Part shown: positions 38,291 through 48,383 of the stretch, one piece after another
How positions within the stretch are numbered: the first letter of the stretch is position 1
How the letters are laid out: each line of letters starts with the position of its first letter
DNA from: Bacteroidota bacterium
GTDB lineage: Bacteria > Bacteroidota > Bacteroidia > AKYH767-A > OLB10
Length of the DNA stretch: 64,000 nt
Assembly (NCBI GenBank): GCA_016709725.1
Contig: JADJMG010000003.1
Coordinates: 89,848 to 153,847 of the forward strand
Direction: 5' to 3'
Program-made: the position numbers and the translations under genes
The notes under the pieces: model-generated
Told to the model about the DNA's origin: nothing
The model's database searches: none
What the model saw: only the letters and a program-made list of their open reading frames with translations

Positions 38291-38941
38291 TTAAAAACTC
38301 AAAAGAGACTTCCCTTTGCCTCGTGAAATCAGTTCGTCACGCGAATGAACATGCAGGATTGCATAAATGTTTTTGACGTGATAGCGCACAGTATCAACAG
38401 AGATGAAAAGTTTTTCGGCAATCAACTTATAGCTCATGCCATTAAAAATACAATCTAGAATTTCTTGTTGCCTTTCATTGAGCTGTGATTGGTCTTTCGT
38501 CGGTAACGCTGGCTTTTTACTCCTGAAAACTTCCAGTATTTTGTGAGCAATGCTGGGAGTCATGGGCGCTCCGCCGGTAGCTGCTTCGCGTATGGATTCA
38601 AGGATGCGCACAGGCGAAGTGTTTTTTAAAAGATAACCCGATGCCCCTGCCGTGATAGATTGAAATATTCTTTCATTGTCATTAAAGACTGTTTGCATGA
38701 TGACCATGATTTCGGGATGCGTTTGGTTGATTTTTCCTACTGCCTCAATGCCGTTCATCCCCGGAAGGTCAATGTCCATGAGGATAACATCAGGATGGGC
38801 CGATTCAACTTTTCGCATCAGGTCAGAACAGTCGCCAAATGCACCAGTGCATATAAAACCTTCACTGCCATTTATAAGATGAAACAGGCTGTCTCGCAAC
38901 AACGGATTATCTTCAAAAATGGCGACTTTGATATTTATCAT
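38291..38941 (-). CDS. NarL/LuxR-family response regulator
   Basis: About 216 residues from the ATG at 38941 (MINIKVAIFEDNPLLRDSLF). The receiver domain has acidic EDN near residue 10, the phospho-acceptor Asp in VILMDIDLPGMNG and the Lys in GYLLKNT. The LuxR-type HTH is LNERQQEILDCIFNGMSYKLIAEKLFISVDTVRYHVKNIY. It begins 62 nt after the sensor kinase gene, so the pair forms one two-component system. Confidence 0.94.
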   Translation of the reverse strand: MINIKVAIFEDNPLLRDSLFHLINGSEGFICTGAFGDCSDLMRKVESAHPDVILMDIDLPGMNGIEAVGKINQTHPEIMVIMQTVFNDNERIFQSITAGASGYLLKNTSPVRILESIREAATGGAPMTPSIAHKILEVFRSKKPALPTKDQSQLNERQQEILDCIFNGMSYKLIAEKLFISVDTVRYHVKNIYAILHVHSRDELISRGKGKSLLSF

Positions 38942-38974
38942 GAGAGTAAAAGTATTACATTGTATCAAGAAATT

Positions 38975-38993
38975 ACTACCTTCTTTGAGTAGT
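38975..38993 (-). promoter_or_regulatory. ACTACC-type palindrome before regulator
   Basis: ACTACC-N8-GTAGT, 34 bp before the regulator start, between it and the kinase stop. It resembles the operator at 38040-38058, suggesting one regulator binds both, possibly this LuxR protein itself. Confidence 0.45.
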
Positions 38994-39003
38994 CCTCCTT
39001 TTT

Positions 39004-42000
39004 TTATTTAAGATGTACAGTGAGGCTAATCTTTGTTCCTTGTCCCGGCGCTGATGTAATTGAAATTATACCATTCAGTTCAGCAGCTCTAGTGTTCATA
39101 TTTTTTAATCCATTGCCACCTGTTTTTAAACGGTCTTCGTTGATGTTGAATCCTACACCATCATCCTCAACAATTAATTTTAATGCATGATTGATTTTGG
39201 AGATTTCTACGGTCACATTTTTTGCACCTGAATATTTATAGGTATTGTTCAATGCTTCTTTATAAACTAAGAAAAATGATTTCCGATCTTCCATACTAAG
39301 TTTGATGCTGTTTAACCCATTATCCGATTTAAAATGCAACGCAATATCTTTTCCAGCAAGCAGCTCACCGCCAAAGGCACGCATGTGGAGTATGATGTTT
39401 TCAAAATGGTCATTCTGCGGATTCACAGCCCACACAATATCATTCATTTTTTCCACCATCTCTCGCGAAGCGCTTCCGATTTTTTCGATAAACAGAATGG
39501 ATTCCTGACTGCCTCCCGATGTTGATTTCATGCGTGCAATCTCGCTCATTACTGAAATGCTCTGCAAGGTGCTGCCCATATCATCATGCAAATCACGACT
39601 GATGCGCGCCCTTATTGCTTCTAGCTGCTTTTTCCGGTTTCGCTCATACCTGTTGATGAAGTATATGATTGCGATAGTAACAATGAAACATAGTAGGATA
39701 AACCATGTCCGCTGCCACCAGGGCGGTGTAATGGTAATCTGAAGCTGCGTGCCCGTTTCATTCCACACACCATCGCTGTTGCATGCTTTTACTTTGAAAG
39801 TATATTTACCAGGCTCAAGCTTTGAATACGTTACATACCTACGCGTGTCGCTGAAAACCCAGTCGAGGTCAATTCCTTCGAGCATGTAGGCATAATGATT
39901 TTCTTGGTTACGATAATAACTCAACGCAGCAAATTCAAAAGCAAGGTTATTTTCCTTGTAACTTAGCGTGATGTTATTATTACCTATTGGTGTTTCCTTA
40001 CCAAAAATTTTAAAAGAGGTGATGACCACCACCGGGGGGGTCGACTTTTTATTTTCAATCTTGTTTGGGTCAATGATATTAAATCCTGAAACCCCTCCAA
40101 AAAGAAGTGTACCGTCTTTTAACTTCACGGCGGCACCTGTGTTGTATTCATAATTCTGTATGCCGTCTTTTACTGTAAAATTTTTGCAGGAATAATCCGC
40201 AGGATTAAACCTGCACAAACCGTGGTTAGTACCCATCCACAGCATCCCGTTATTGTCACAAACCAAAGAATAGATTTGGTCATCAGCCAGTCCGTTTTCT
40301 ATGGTGAAATGCGTGAAATTATCCTGCTCCCTATTGTACCTGTTCAACCCGCCACCATTTGTTCCAATCCAAAGCGTTCCTTTTTTATCAAGGCACAAGC
40401 TTCTGGCGTTGTTATGGTGAATACTCTTTTCATTACCGGGAATATTGTAATACCGTTTCCACTTTTTTGTCTGCTCGTTGTATTTACATAATCCGTTTTC
40501 AGTAGCTGCCCAGATATTACCATCAGCATCTTCTGTCACAGCAAAAGCGATTCCCTGTGGAAGAGAAGTTGAATCTTTCTCATCATGAAAATTGTACTCA
40601 AACTTTATGTCATTTATATTTTCAAAATTCAATGCATTGCAATCAACTATAGAAATACCTGCATGTTGAGTTGATATCCACATCCTGTTTTTACTGTCAC
40701 AAAAGAGGTTTCTGAATACGCCATCAGGCTCACGTTCCTTCATCGGCATTGGCCTGCGAAATGGAAATGCCCTTTTCAGCTTCGTATTGTACAAAACCAA
40801 TTCACCAAACCAAGTTCCTATCCATAAATTACCCGAGTGGTCTTTAGCTAGCGAACCAACAGGAAATGACTTCGTAAATTCTGTAGTATAAACACTATTG
40901 GTGGTGTCGCTAATCGGGCAGAGATAATTCAGATTGCTAAACTCTCTGGTTTGATTTGAATAGCTGAACAATCCATTCAAGGTGGCAATCCAATAACCAT
41001 CATCCGTTTCCACAAATCCACGGATTTTTTCGCTCCAGGCGCCCCCTTCACCGGAGCGCCAGGTTTTTTCGTGACAACGGGAATGACCGTTTTGAAAAGC
41101 GCTATCACGGGCTCCATTTTTACGATGCCATGCCCAAAGCACGAAGCCCATACCACTCCATTTTCGCCAGACAAAACACAATAAACAAAATTCCCCGGAA
41201 GGCTGTTGGATCCGATAGCCATCGGATTCGCGGGTTCGTGAATATATTGTTCCAGTTCGCCTGTAAATACGTTGTAATAGATCAAGCCCATGTTGTTGGT
41301 CCCCATCCAAATTCCGCCATTATTATCCGGTACCGTTGATGAGATGAACCTGTCATTCAATTCCGTTTCGGGAATTTTTTTGTTGACGTAAACCAGTTTT
41401 TCTTCCCCTGTCTGGATGTTGAGTGTGTTGATAAAACCGGATTGTGAGCGAATCACGACCAGCGTATCGTTAAAAGGAAGATAGCCTCCTAAACTATAGT
41501 CAAAATTTCCGGTACGCTTTAGGTCAAGATGCCAAACGAAAGATTTAGCGGTGGAATCAAAACGATATAGACGTTGAGAAGTGAAGAGATAAAAATTGTT
41601 GCCGGTAAAAATCACTTCCGCCACAGATGAACTGTCTTCAATTCCCCAGCGATCCAGGATTTTTGGTTTCGAAAATTGTTTCGTTTTATAGTCGAAGAAC
41701 TGTACCCCTTTTATATTAGTATTGAAAAGTAAACAACTGTTACCTGGCGAAGGTCTCATGGACCACCCTAGGGGCATGGAATAAGGAAGCTCGAAACGTT
41801 CGGCGACGGTTTTGCTTATTCTGTAAATGGCATCTTTGCTTCTTAACCAATAACAGTCCTTAACATCTTTTGCTTCCTCAACGGAAAATAAAACTGCCGA
41901 ATCTCCGAAAGGAATACTAAACGATTCGGTTGCCGGGTTGAATGAGAAATTGTTTTGCTTCGTTCCAAAATAAATATCTCCGAATTTCGGAAAAACTCCC

Positions 42001-42258
42001 TCCCAAACAAAATTGCCGGGCAGGCTGGTAGGTATATCTGGGTTATGACGATAAGTTTTATAGGAATATCCGTCAAACCGTGCAATGCTTCCTTCGCTTG
42101 TAAACCAGATGTAGCCGGTTGTATCTTTATAAATGCCGCGGATAGTTCCTGATGGCAGCCCTTGTTCCTGAGTGTAATTGGTAAAAGTGTATTGCTGTTG
42201 CGCGAAGCATGATTTGGTCGTAACCAAAAAGGAGTATGATATGTAAGAAATACTTCAT
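39004..42258 (-). CDS. Propeller/Y_Y_Y sensor histidine kinase, frameshifted
   Basis: Two frames form one gene of about 1085 residues. Start ATG at 42258 gives a signal peptide (MKYFLHIILL); a small indel in the A5 run at 42226-42230 is needed to join it to CFAQQQYTFTNYTQEQGLPSG. Seven-bladed regulator propellers follow (GYIWFTSEGSIARFDG, LWIGTNGGGLNRYN, LWMGTNHGLCRF). Y_Y_Y domain (YMLEGIDLDWVFSD) and one membrane helix precede HisKA_3 (ARISRDLHDDMGSTLQSI) and HATPase (EDDGVGFNIN, GNGLKNMNTRA). The second break lies in the T6 run at 41064-41069, where one base more restores KKTWRSGEGGAWSEKIRG. It pairs with the LuxR regulator. Confidence 0.92.
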
Positions 42259-42313
42259 AAAATAGTTTCCCAAAGTAGTGTTTATTTCTTAATTAATATA
42301 GTGTTTTGTACGG

Positions 42314-42430
42314 CGGCATAAAATTTTTGTGCGATGGCTTTTTTATTAAAATTATTTTCTGTGTTGTTATTAAAAGCGATAATTTTTGTTTAATGATGAA
42401 ACCGCATTTCCCCCCAAACACTTGTTAGCG
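42314..42430 (-). repeat. attC-like site A, left edge of array
   Basis: The right end CGCTAAC (minus strand, 42424-42430) fits the site core. The left arm GGCATAAAATTTTTGTGCG pairs only loosely. It separates the last cassette from the chromosomal sensor kinase gene. Weakest of the set with site E. Confidence 0.4.
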
Positions 42431-42457
42431 GTACGGGCATTTTTGAGTAGAATAAAT

Positions 42458-43156
42458 TCATCTTTTGTTTTCTAATTTTGTCGTGTCAATACCTTTTATA
42501 AGCAGCCACAAACAAAGACTAAGTTCCCCAATTAAAATTGGAATGGCAAGGTAAATGAACAGAGGATTCACAAATCCTTTTGAGAGAAACATTGTAAAAC
42601 TATTTATCAAGTAGCATAGTCCTGCTATTGCATAAGCTACTCCAATAATTCTAGGTATTGCATTCGTTTTGAAGATAACATACCCAATTAAAATACAATA
42701 AAACCCAAAAAATACTAAGCCAATTCCATAACCTTGTGCTTGAATGTTTAATGACAAAAGGAAAAGTGTTGCTAGTTGGTTTTGATTAAATGTGTTTAAG
42801 TAGGTATCATTACTTAATAGCAACAAGGGTGTAATTTGATTTAATAAATTGACTGCAATAATTGCTGTTTGAATAATAACTAATGCCAATGCAATTTGAA
42901 GGAGTATCTTATTTGACTTTTTGAAAAAGTGGTAAATTATCAAAATGGTGGGTATGCCCACTACAAAATTGATTAGGTCAGCAACAAAACCCCAACGAAA
43001 AAGCATTTCGTTGGTTTGAATATTATGAGCGGTAGTCAAAGCATCGTTTGACACTCCTAAAGCCTGTCTAACGAAAACTTCGGAGAATAATCCTGAAGCT
43101 ATTACAATTAAATAGCAAAAGCCTGCAATTCGTGCTAAATTTTTATCTGAGATCAT
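42458..43156 (-). CDS. DUF4386 membrane protein
   Basis: 232 residues, six membrane helices. LARIAGFCYLIVIASGLFSEVFVR at the start, FRWGFVADLINFVVGIPTILIIY, and the C-terminal GELSLCLWLLIKGI are typical of DUF4386. It overlaps the previous lipoprotein gene by 4 nt (ATGA), so both move as one cassette. Function unknown. DUF4386 genes occur widely in accessory DNA. Confidence 0.85.
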   Translation of the reverse strand: MISDKNLARIAGFCYLIVIASGLFSEVFVRQALGVSNDALTTAHNIQTNEMLFRWGFVADLINFVVGIPTILIIYHFFKKSNKILLQIALALVIIQTAIIAVNLLNQITPLLLLSNDTYLNTFNQNQLATLFLLSLNIQAQGYGIGLVFFGFYCILIGYVIFKTNAIPRIIGVAYAIAGLCYLINSFTMFLSKGFVNPLFIYLAIPILIGELSLCLWLLIKGIDTTKLENKR

Positions 43157-43626
43157 TTTTGTTTTGTCGAATTAATTAAAAACTCGTCAGTCTGTCCCTT
43201 TTCCATTAGGTCAAAATGTGTTGCGAAAAAGTTCTTGTCGTTTGACTTAAAATCATATGTTGTGCTGTTAATTTCGTGGTCACCAATTTTCATATTTGTT
43301 GTTGTCAACTCGTAAATTATTTTGTTCTTGTCATTTGTTGTTAAAGTCAAAACCTTGTCTGTCTTGACCCAATTACCTTTTACGCTTTCTTGTCCAGTGT
43401 GTTGATTTGTTTTACCGTCCCAAAATAATATGGTCAAGTCAAATGTTTGGTCAGAATTAAGTGTCAAAGTTATGTCACCAGTTTTGCAGTCCATACTCAC
43501 ATATTGTTCTGTCTTGATAGTCTGGTTAACTATATTGTCGGTGTTGTCTTTACTATTTGTTTGTCCGCAGCCGAAGAAGGTCAATATGGAAGTCAACATA
43601 ATTATAAATTGCATTTGTCGTTTCAT
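43153..43626 (-). CDS. Small lipoprotein
   Basis: About 157 residues from the ATG at 43626, which starts a lipoprotein signal (ILTFFGCGQTNS; Cys near residue 20). The longer frame to 43704 would run through site B and is rejected. The mature protein has KTGDITLTLNSDQTFDLTILFWD and KGNWVKTDKVLTLTT, a beta-barrel-like pattern seen in lipocalin-like Bacteroidota lipoproteins. Uses GAC for most Asp codons, unlike flanking genes. Operon with DUF4386. Confidence 0.75.
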   Translation of the reverse strand: MKRQMQFIIMLTSILTFFGCGQTNSKDNTDNIVNQTIKTEQYVSMDCKTGDITLTLNSDQTFDLTILFWDGKTNQHTGQESVKGNWVKTDKVLTLTTNDKNKIIYELTTTNMKIGDHEINSTTYDFKSNDKNFFATHFDLMEKGQTDEFLINSTKQK

Positions 43627-43670
43627 TATTCTTGTCTTTTTATAGTCGTAACGGTCGTCCTTTGAATGAC

Positions 43671-43822
43671 CGCTAAAGTTCCAGGGCTTTGCTATCGACA
43701 CCACGGGACAGAGCGTGATTTCTATTTAATTGAGATATTAAAATTACCAATTAATTTCTATGTAGCAAAATGCCTGCAGTCCAGCCTACCCGAAGTATCG
43801 GGAGAAAAGGACCTGTTAGGCG
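43671..43822 (-). repeat. attC-like site B (long-core type)
   Basis: Minus-strand ends: CGCCTAACAGG at the right and AACTTTAGCGG at the left. The conserved inner core lies at 43713-43776. 44 nt from the lipoprotein start and 73 nt from the next stop. Confidence 0.65.
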
Positions 43823-43895
43823 TTCGCCATTCTTCTATTACGAATAATAAGTAATGGAACGCTGAAAGCAATTGAAATGAATTTTGAATAGGTAC

Positions 43896-44444
43896 TCAAT
43901 TTGAATTGTTAAGATATTTCATTCTAGGCTGAATAAACCAGAGACCAATCGGGGCAATCAATAATTGTAGTGTGGTGGTAAAGTACTTACTAATTCCTAC
44001 GACTTTATTGCTTTCAGCACTTACTAAGACTTTCCCTGCAATAACTGTTGTAATAAGGAAGGCGCAAAGAAAAACAATGGACAAATAAATAGGTGAATTA
44101 TACGATATTTTAATACTTCCCAAATTATCGTGAATTGTTGTACCTAAAAACATAACGAGTGAATAGGCAACAACTAAAATTAAGATTGACAAGTTAAAAT
44201 ACTTAAACGAATTAATGGTGATTCCTTGTGAGATATTTATCTCGTTTGCTTTGTGCCCAACAGCATATAACCAACAAATCAAAGATATTGCACCGATGCT
44301 ACCCAATAGAAAATTGATAATAGGGAAATCATCGTGCGGGATTGAATAAAATTTTATTGTTATTGGAAATGCAATTAATAGAAATAGAATAAATCGATTC
44401 AGGTTTAAAAATGAATAAGTGAATTTGAAGAGTTGTTTTTCCAT
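43896..44444 (-). CDS. Cassette membrane protein with C-terminal W-QPR motif
   Basis: About 182 residues from the ATG at 44444 (MEKQLFKFTYSFLNLNRFIL). The frame reaches 44489, but the extra residues do not fit. Four or five membrane helices. The C-terminus LLIAPIGLWFIQPRMKYL contains a WxxQPR motif shared with the broken gene at 58345-58870. I recall the same N-terminus and ending in many small Bacteroidota proteins of unknown role. Cassette with one gene. Confidence 0.7.
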   Translation of the reverse strand: MEKQLFKFTYSFLNLNRFILFLLIAFPITIKFYSIPHDDFPIINFLLGSIGAISLICWLYAVGHKANEINISQGITINSFKYFNLSILILVVAYSLVMFLGTTIHDNLGSIKISYNSPIYLSIVFLCAFLITTVIAGKVLVSAESNKVVGISKYFTTTLQLLIAPIGLWFIQPRMKYLNNSN

Positions 44445-44522
44445 GGGTTTTCTAAGTATTATTGAAATTAAAGATATCAAGAAATTCATTTCAATCTAAA
44501 TAAATCAGCAGCCAATGGTGCC

Positions 44523-44680
44523 GCCTAACGTTTGAGGGCTTAGCGAAGGCGGGCTCCCGATAGCAATCGGGATGAACGCACTTCACTTCTTGCACCGCAC
44601 CAAAGTTAATTATAAGCACAAACAGTTGCTTCTCCACGACACTCCCGCTTTCGTTAAGGCCATGCTATGCTATGCTAAGT
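44523..44680 (-). repeat. attC-like site C (short-core type)
   Basis: Left end on the minus strand is AAACGTTAGGCGG, a perfect GTTRRRY core. The arms GGGCTTAGCGAAGGCGGG and CCCGCTTTCGTTAAGGCC pair with few mismatches. TCCCGA-TAGCAA-TCGGGA at 44555-44572. The right core is degenerate (ACTTAGC). Confidence 0.65.
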
Positions 44681-46249
44681 GTTCGTACTACTGTCATTCG
44701 TTTTATTTATATTATCTTCTAACTGTTCAATCGTCTTCTTTGCAATCGCTAATCTTGTCGCTTTGTTTTTCTCCACCAGTCTTACTGTTGTCCACTTTTC
44801 TAATTTGTGGTGCAAGGGCACAAGCAAAGCTGCAATACAAACTAACGCAAGCAACATTAAAATCGGTGAGTGATGAGTAATTCTTTCTAAGAATGGATGC
44901 AATAATAGATTGAGAAATTCAAAAACAAGTAACAAAGCAATCACACCAAAAAAAGAAATCAGTTTGGTGTTGGTAATAAAACTTCGACTAAGAAAAAGGA
45001 ATAGAATTATAAGGGTAACAAGTCCGATTGCGATGAGTGCGTATTGAATATTTTGATTTCGTTCTTCCTCGGACTTCGCTTTTTCTGATGATAACTCCTG
45101 CTGCCTTATTTGTTCATTAAACTCAAGTGTTTGCAAGCGGTTAATTTTTTCATTGCTGAAAACTCGTTCTTTTGTATCAATCATAAGTTGCTGATACTTG
45201 AACGCACTGTCAATTTTATTTTCCTGTTTGTAAAGTTTAGTCAATAAGGTGCTGGCTTGCAATTGCTGAACCAGTAAATTAAATTGTTGGTCAATCAAAA
45301 ACCCTTTTGTAGCGTAGTAAATGGCTGAATCCTGTTGATGGAAGCGGTCAAAATGTTCGGCAAATTCGCAATAGCTACGGGCAAGTATCCTGATGTTATT
45401 TACTTCTGAACTCAATTGAAACGATTGTCTAAAGAATTCAGCTGCCAGTTGTTCTTTCCCCATTTTGGAATAAATAATACCCATTGCTGAATGAACTCCA
45501 CCCCCAGAAACATTTTTGCCTTTAAATTTTCTGAAATGAGCAGCTAGACATTCCTGAACATAGGTATATGCAGAATCCAGAATGCCGAGTTGTTCATAGC
45601 TTTTTCCTTTGTCAACCAAAAGTGCATTTAGTACATAGTTGTCGGGAATATTCTTAGTTAAATTTTCTGCTTTAGTATAATAGGTTATTGCCTCACGAAA
45701 ATTGCCTGCATTTCTGTTTACCATTGCTATACCGTTATAAATCTCTCCTATTAGCATGGTGTCACCAAGTGGTTCAGCAATTTGCAATGCTTTAAAATAT
45801 GTTTCCTTGGCATCGGGATAATTTCCTGCCCACCACAATGAATTCGCAAGGAATGATAATGCCCATGCCTCAGTGCCGGCAGGGAAACTGTTTCTGTTTT
45901 TCATACTAAGCAACACCGCTTGCTGGGCATAAAACACCATTGAATCATTACTTACATAATGATACATATCGCTTATGCCGCATAAGATTTGCAGTTTAAT
46001 GCTATCTGCTTTTTCTGTTGCCATTGCATGATGTAGCAAATGAATCGTTTGCTCTGAGTAAAACACCATGGAATCAAGGTTGGTGTTAGAATATGCGTTG
46101 CTAATTTGAACCGTTAAACCAATTTTTACAGTGTCTGCCTTTGCTGAAGCCAGTTGTTGTTTTAAGCTATCAAGAAAAGTTTGCTGTGCATTTGTAAGTG
46201 CAATGCAAAAGAGAAAAAGGAAAGTGAAGCAGAATTTTATTTTGGTCAT
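44675..46249 (-). CDS. TPR protein with membrane helices, no kinase domain
   Basis: 524 residues. Signal peptide (CIALTNAQ), then about eight tetratricopeptide-type repeats with motifs like GEIYNGIAMVNRNAGNFREAITYYTKAENLTKN and GIIYSKMGKEQLAAEFFRQSF. A coiled region and three membrane helices follow (ALIAIGLVTLIILFLFLS and others). Many Bacteroidota histidine kinases have this front part, but here the protein ends with a short helix instead of a kinase domain. It may be a membrane scaffold or a truncated sensor. The stop overlaps site C. Confidence 0.8.
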   Translation of the reverse strand: MTKIKFCFTFLFLFCIALTNAQQTFLDSLKQQLASAKADTVKIGLTVQISNAYSNTNLDSMVFYSEQTIHLLHHAMATEKADSIKLQILCGISDMYHYVSNDSMVFYAQQAVLLSMKNRNSFPAGTEAWALSFLANSLWWAGNYPDAKETYFKALQIAEPLGDTMLIGEIYNGIAMVNRNAGNFREAITYYTKAENLTKNIPDNYVLNALLVDKGKSYEQLGILDSAYTYVQECLAAHFRKFKGKNVSGGGVHSAMGIIYSKMGKEQLAAEFFRQSFQLSSEVNNIRILARSYCEFAEHFDRFHQQDSAIYYATKGFLIDQQFNLLVQQLQASTLLTKLYKQENKIDSAFKYQQLMIDTKERVFSNEKINRLQTLEFNEQIRQQELSSEKAKSEEERNQNIQYALIAIGLVTLIILFLFLSRSFITNTKLISFFGVIALLLVFEFLNLLLHPFLERITHHSPILMLLALVCIAALLVPLHHKLEKWTTVRLVEKNKATRLAIAKKTIEQLEDNINKTNDSSTNT

Positions 46250-46321
46250 ATTGCAAATATCGGATTTGTAACGGTTTGTTTCTTGCAGTCAGTTTGAAGT
46301 TGTAATGTCGCCAAGCATGAC

Positions 46322-46587
46322 GCATAATGTTCCGTGGCTATGCGCTTGCCTGCAGCAGGCTGGTTCGTACGGTCGCGAGGCTTTGCTCCCGACACTTCGG
46401 GATGAAGCGTGATTTCTATTTAATTGAGAGATTAAATTTACAATTTAATTTCTATGTAGCAACATGCCCGTCTTTGCGGCTTTGCTCCGCTGAAGCTATA
46501 GCGAAAGCTTTGCTCTGCTGAAGCTACGCGAAAGCGATGCGATGCAGGCAGGCCTGCCGGTGTCGGGAGCTAAGGACCTGTTATGCA
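46322..46587 (-). repeat. attC-like site D (long-core type, longest)
   Basis: 266 bp. Minus-strand ends: GTGCATAACAGG at the right, GGAACATTATGCG at the left. Inner core at 46407-46469. The right arm contains a duplicated CTTTGCTC-GCTGAAGCTA-GCGAAAG unit, which explains its length. Contains GCAGGCAGGCCTGCC. Confidence 0.65.
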
Positions 46588-46674
46588 CATACCAAGCTCT
46601 TGATACGAAGATACCTTCCGAAGTCCACATAAAAGATTTTTAACTATTTTGGGCATCTCAAAAAACTATATCTC

Positions 46675-47249
46675 ATGAAAAAATAATACTTGCAGTTTTA
46701 CTGCTCGTTGTCTGTAGCGATTTATTTGCGCAGGTAACCGTGTACCGCACCTTTAAAGAGTATGAAAGGGGAAAAGGGGAACCCTATGATGATTTTGATA
46801 AATGGCTGACCGGTGCGACCCTCAACAAAGTTAAATATATATTCATTAAAAATGGTGAAAAGGAAACAATATTGAATACTGAAATGTGGGGTTTTAAATA
46901 TAAAGATGTCTTGTTTCGCATATTCCCCTTAATAAAGAAATGGAGTTTAGGAAAGGTTATGAGCACTGGTAAAGTTACTTACTATGAATTCGGCTGGGAG
47001 CATCTGCGCCTTGCCCAAAAGGGAAAGCCGGAAGGGAAAAAACCTGATATTACGATTTATCCCGGTTACAGTATTGGACTTAATGATGAACCTTTCTTTG
47101 GTTATTTCAGAATAAAGAAAAAGGATAAAGATTTAGAAGCTTTCAAAGCAGCAAATCCTGAACACAAAACTTTATATAATTGCCTTGAAGGTAAATTAGA
47201 GATTTTAGAAATAAGAGCATGTTTTAATGATTATAACAAAAAGGAATAA
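46675..47249 (+). CDS. Reversed cassette gene, secreted protein, frameshifted
   Basis: The only plus-strand gene of the array. The start ATG at 46675 is followed by an A6 run (46678-46683). With one A more it reads MKKIILAVLLLVVCSDLFAQ, a signal peptide, and joins the main frame VTVYRTFKEYERGKGEPYDD without a break. The rest, about 170 residues, has KWSLGKVMSTGKVTYYEFGW and a C-terminal EGKLEILEIRACFNDYNKK. No family recognised. About 192 residues after repair. In integrons, reversed cassettes occur but are rare. Confidence 0.72.
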
Positions 47250-47382
47250 CAACCTAGCTCAAATAATAAAGCAACGATTTGGGAACTTGGCGCTAAAACC
47301 CGTAATGGAGTTTTTTTTCGTCTAAGTTTTATGTCAACTTTGTTGTTGTCATCATGTTTTGCGTTGTCGTCCTGCAATGCCC

Positions 47383-47514
47383 GCTAACGTATTGAGGCTT
47401 CTCTCCCGATACTTCGGGACGGAGCGTTATTTTTATTTATTGAGATATTAATATTACCAATTAAATTCTATGTAGCAAAATGCCTGCCTGTCGACAAAGT
47501 CTTTGTTCTGTGCA
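47383..47514 (-). repeat. attC-like site E (long-core type, damaged)
   Basis: Left end on minus strand TACGTTAGCGG. Inner core at 47424-47487. The right arm is altered (CTGTGCAG instead of CTGTTATGCAG) and the pairing is partly lost. Confidence 0.5.
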
Positions 47515-47529
47515 GCAATTCTTACTAGG

Positions 47530-48336
47530 TCAGTATGATCCAAATTTCCCACTTCGTTCATATTTTGTAAAGAGTAAAATATATTTTATCCCCTTACTTT
47601 CAAATGGAAAGTAAAGTTTGTAGTCATTTTTTTCAGTCCAGAAATGGCTGTTCTTTGTTTGTCCATTAAAGTAAGTGTTTAAATAGTCGCAGTCGTGGAT
47701 TTGACATTTATAAAATGAATTGTTGTAAAACGGTTTTTTCAAATCCTCTTTGTTGTTGTATTCATTAATTGCAAGAAAGGTTAATTGTCCATTGTAATTG
47801 TCGCTTGTAATAAGTGCAACAGTTGGAAACTCTTGTTTTTGATTAGAAAGGAATTTTAAAATTTCAGGAATGTCACCAATTTTAGATGTGTCAAGTCCTA
47901 ATGAAATTTTATCTATAGACTTTTGATAACGAGAAATTATGTCATTTGCTTCTGAAACTAATTTGTTTTTCTCATTTTGTCGCGTCAGGTAGTCGCCCAA
48001 GAATAAAAATGATACAATAATCACTATCAGTCCTAATGTATAAAACAGGAATTTTTTAGTAACAAAACTTGTCCCCTTATCTTTTTGTTCTTGAGCCTTA
48101 CTGTCTGCGATTAAGCTAATATTAAGACTAATATTTAAGATGGCAGAACATACGACAATTACTGAACTAAAGCCAATAAAGGAAAAAATAAAATCTGAAG
48201 TTCGACTTGTAAATACATTTAGGTCGAATGTGTTTGTTACAACAAACCCAATAAAAAATAATGCAATAAAGGAAATGGTGATTACCATTGTCCATGTCGT
48301 CAAATTTGCAAGTTTGATTTTATTTGATATTTTCAT
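47530..48336 (-). CDS. Membrane protein with soluble C-terminal domain
   Basis: 268 residues. Three membrane helices in the first 120 residues (TMVITISFIALFFIGFVVTN, FIGFSSVIVVCSAILNISLN, LGLIVIIVSFLFLGDYL) are followed by a coiled stretch and a domain of about 150 residues rich in Asn, Lys and Phe. FPTVALITSDNYNGQLTFLAI suggests a mixed fold. TGA is its stop codon. No family recognised. One-gene cassette. Confidence 0.65.
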   Translation of the reverse strand: MKISNKIKLANLTTWTMVITISFIALFFIGFVVTNTFDLNVFTSRTSDFIFSFIGFSSVIVVCSAILNISLNISLIADSKAQEQKDKGTSFVTKKFLFYTLGLIVIIVSFLFLGDYLTRQNEKNKLVSEANDIISRYQKSIDKISLGLDTSKIGDIPEILKFLSNQKQEFPTVALITSDNYNGQLTFLAINEYNNKEDLKKPFYNNSFYKCQIHDCDYLNTYFNGQTKNSHFWTEKNDYKLYFPFESKGIKYILLFTKYERSGKFGSY

Positions 48337-48383
48337 TTTGTCTATTTGTTAAGATGTAGTTGAGGTCTGCTATTGTTACTAAT

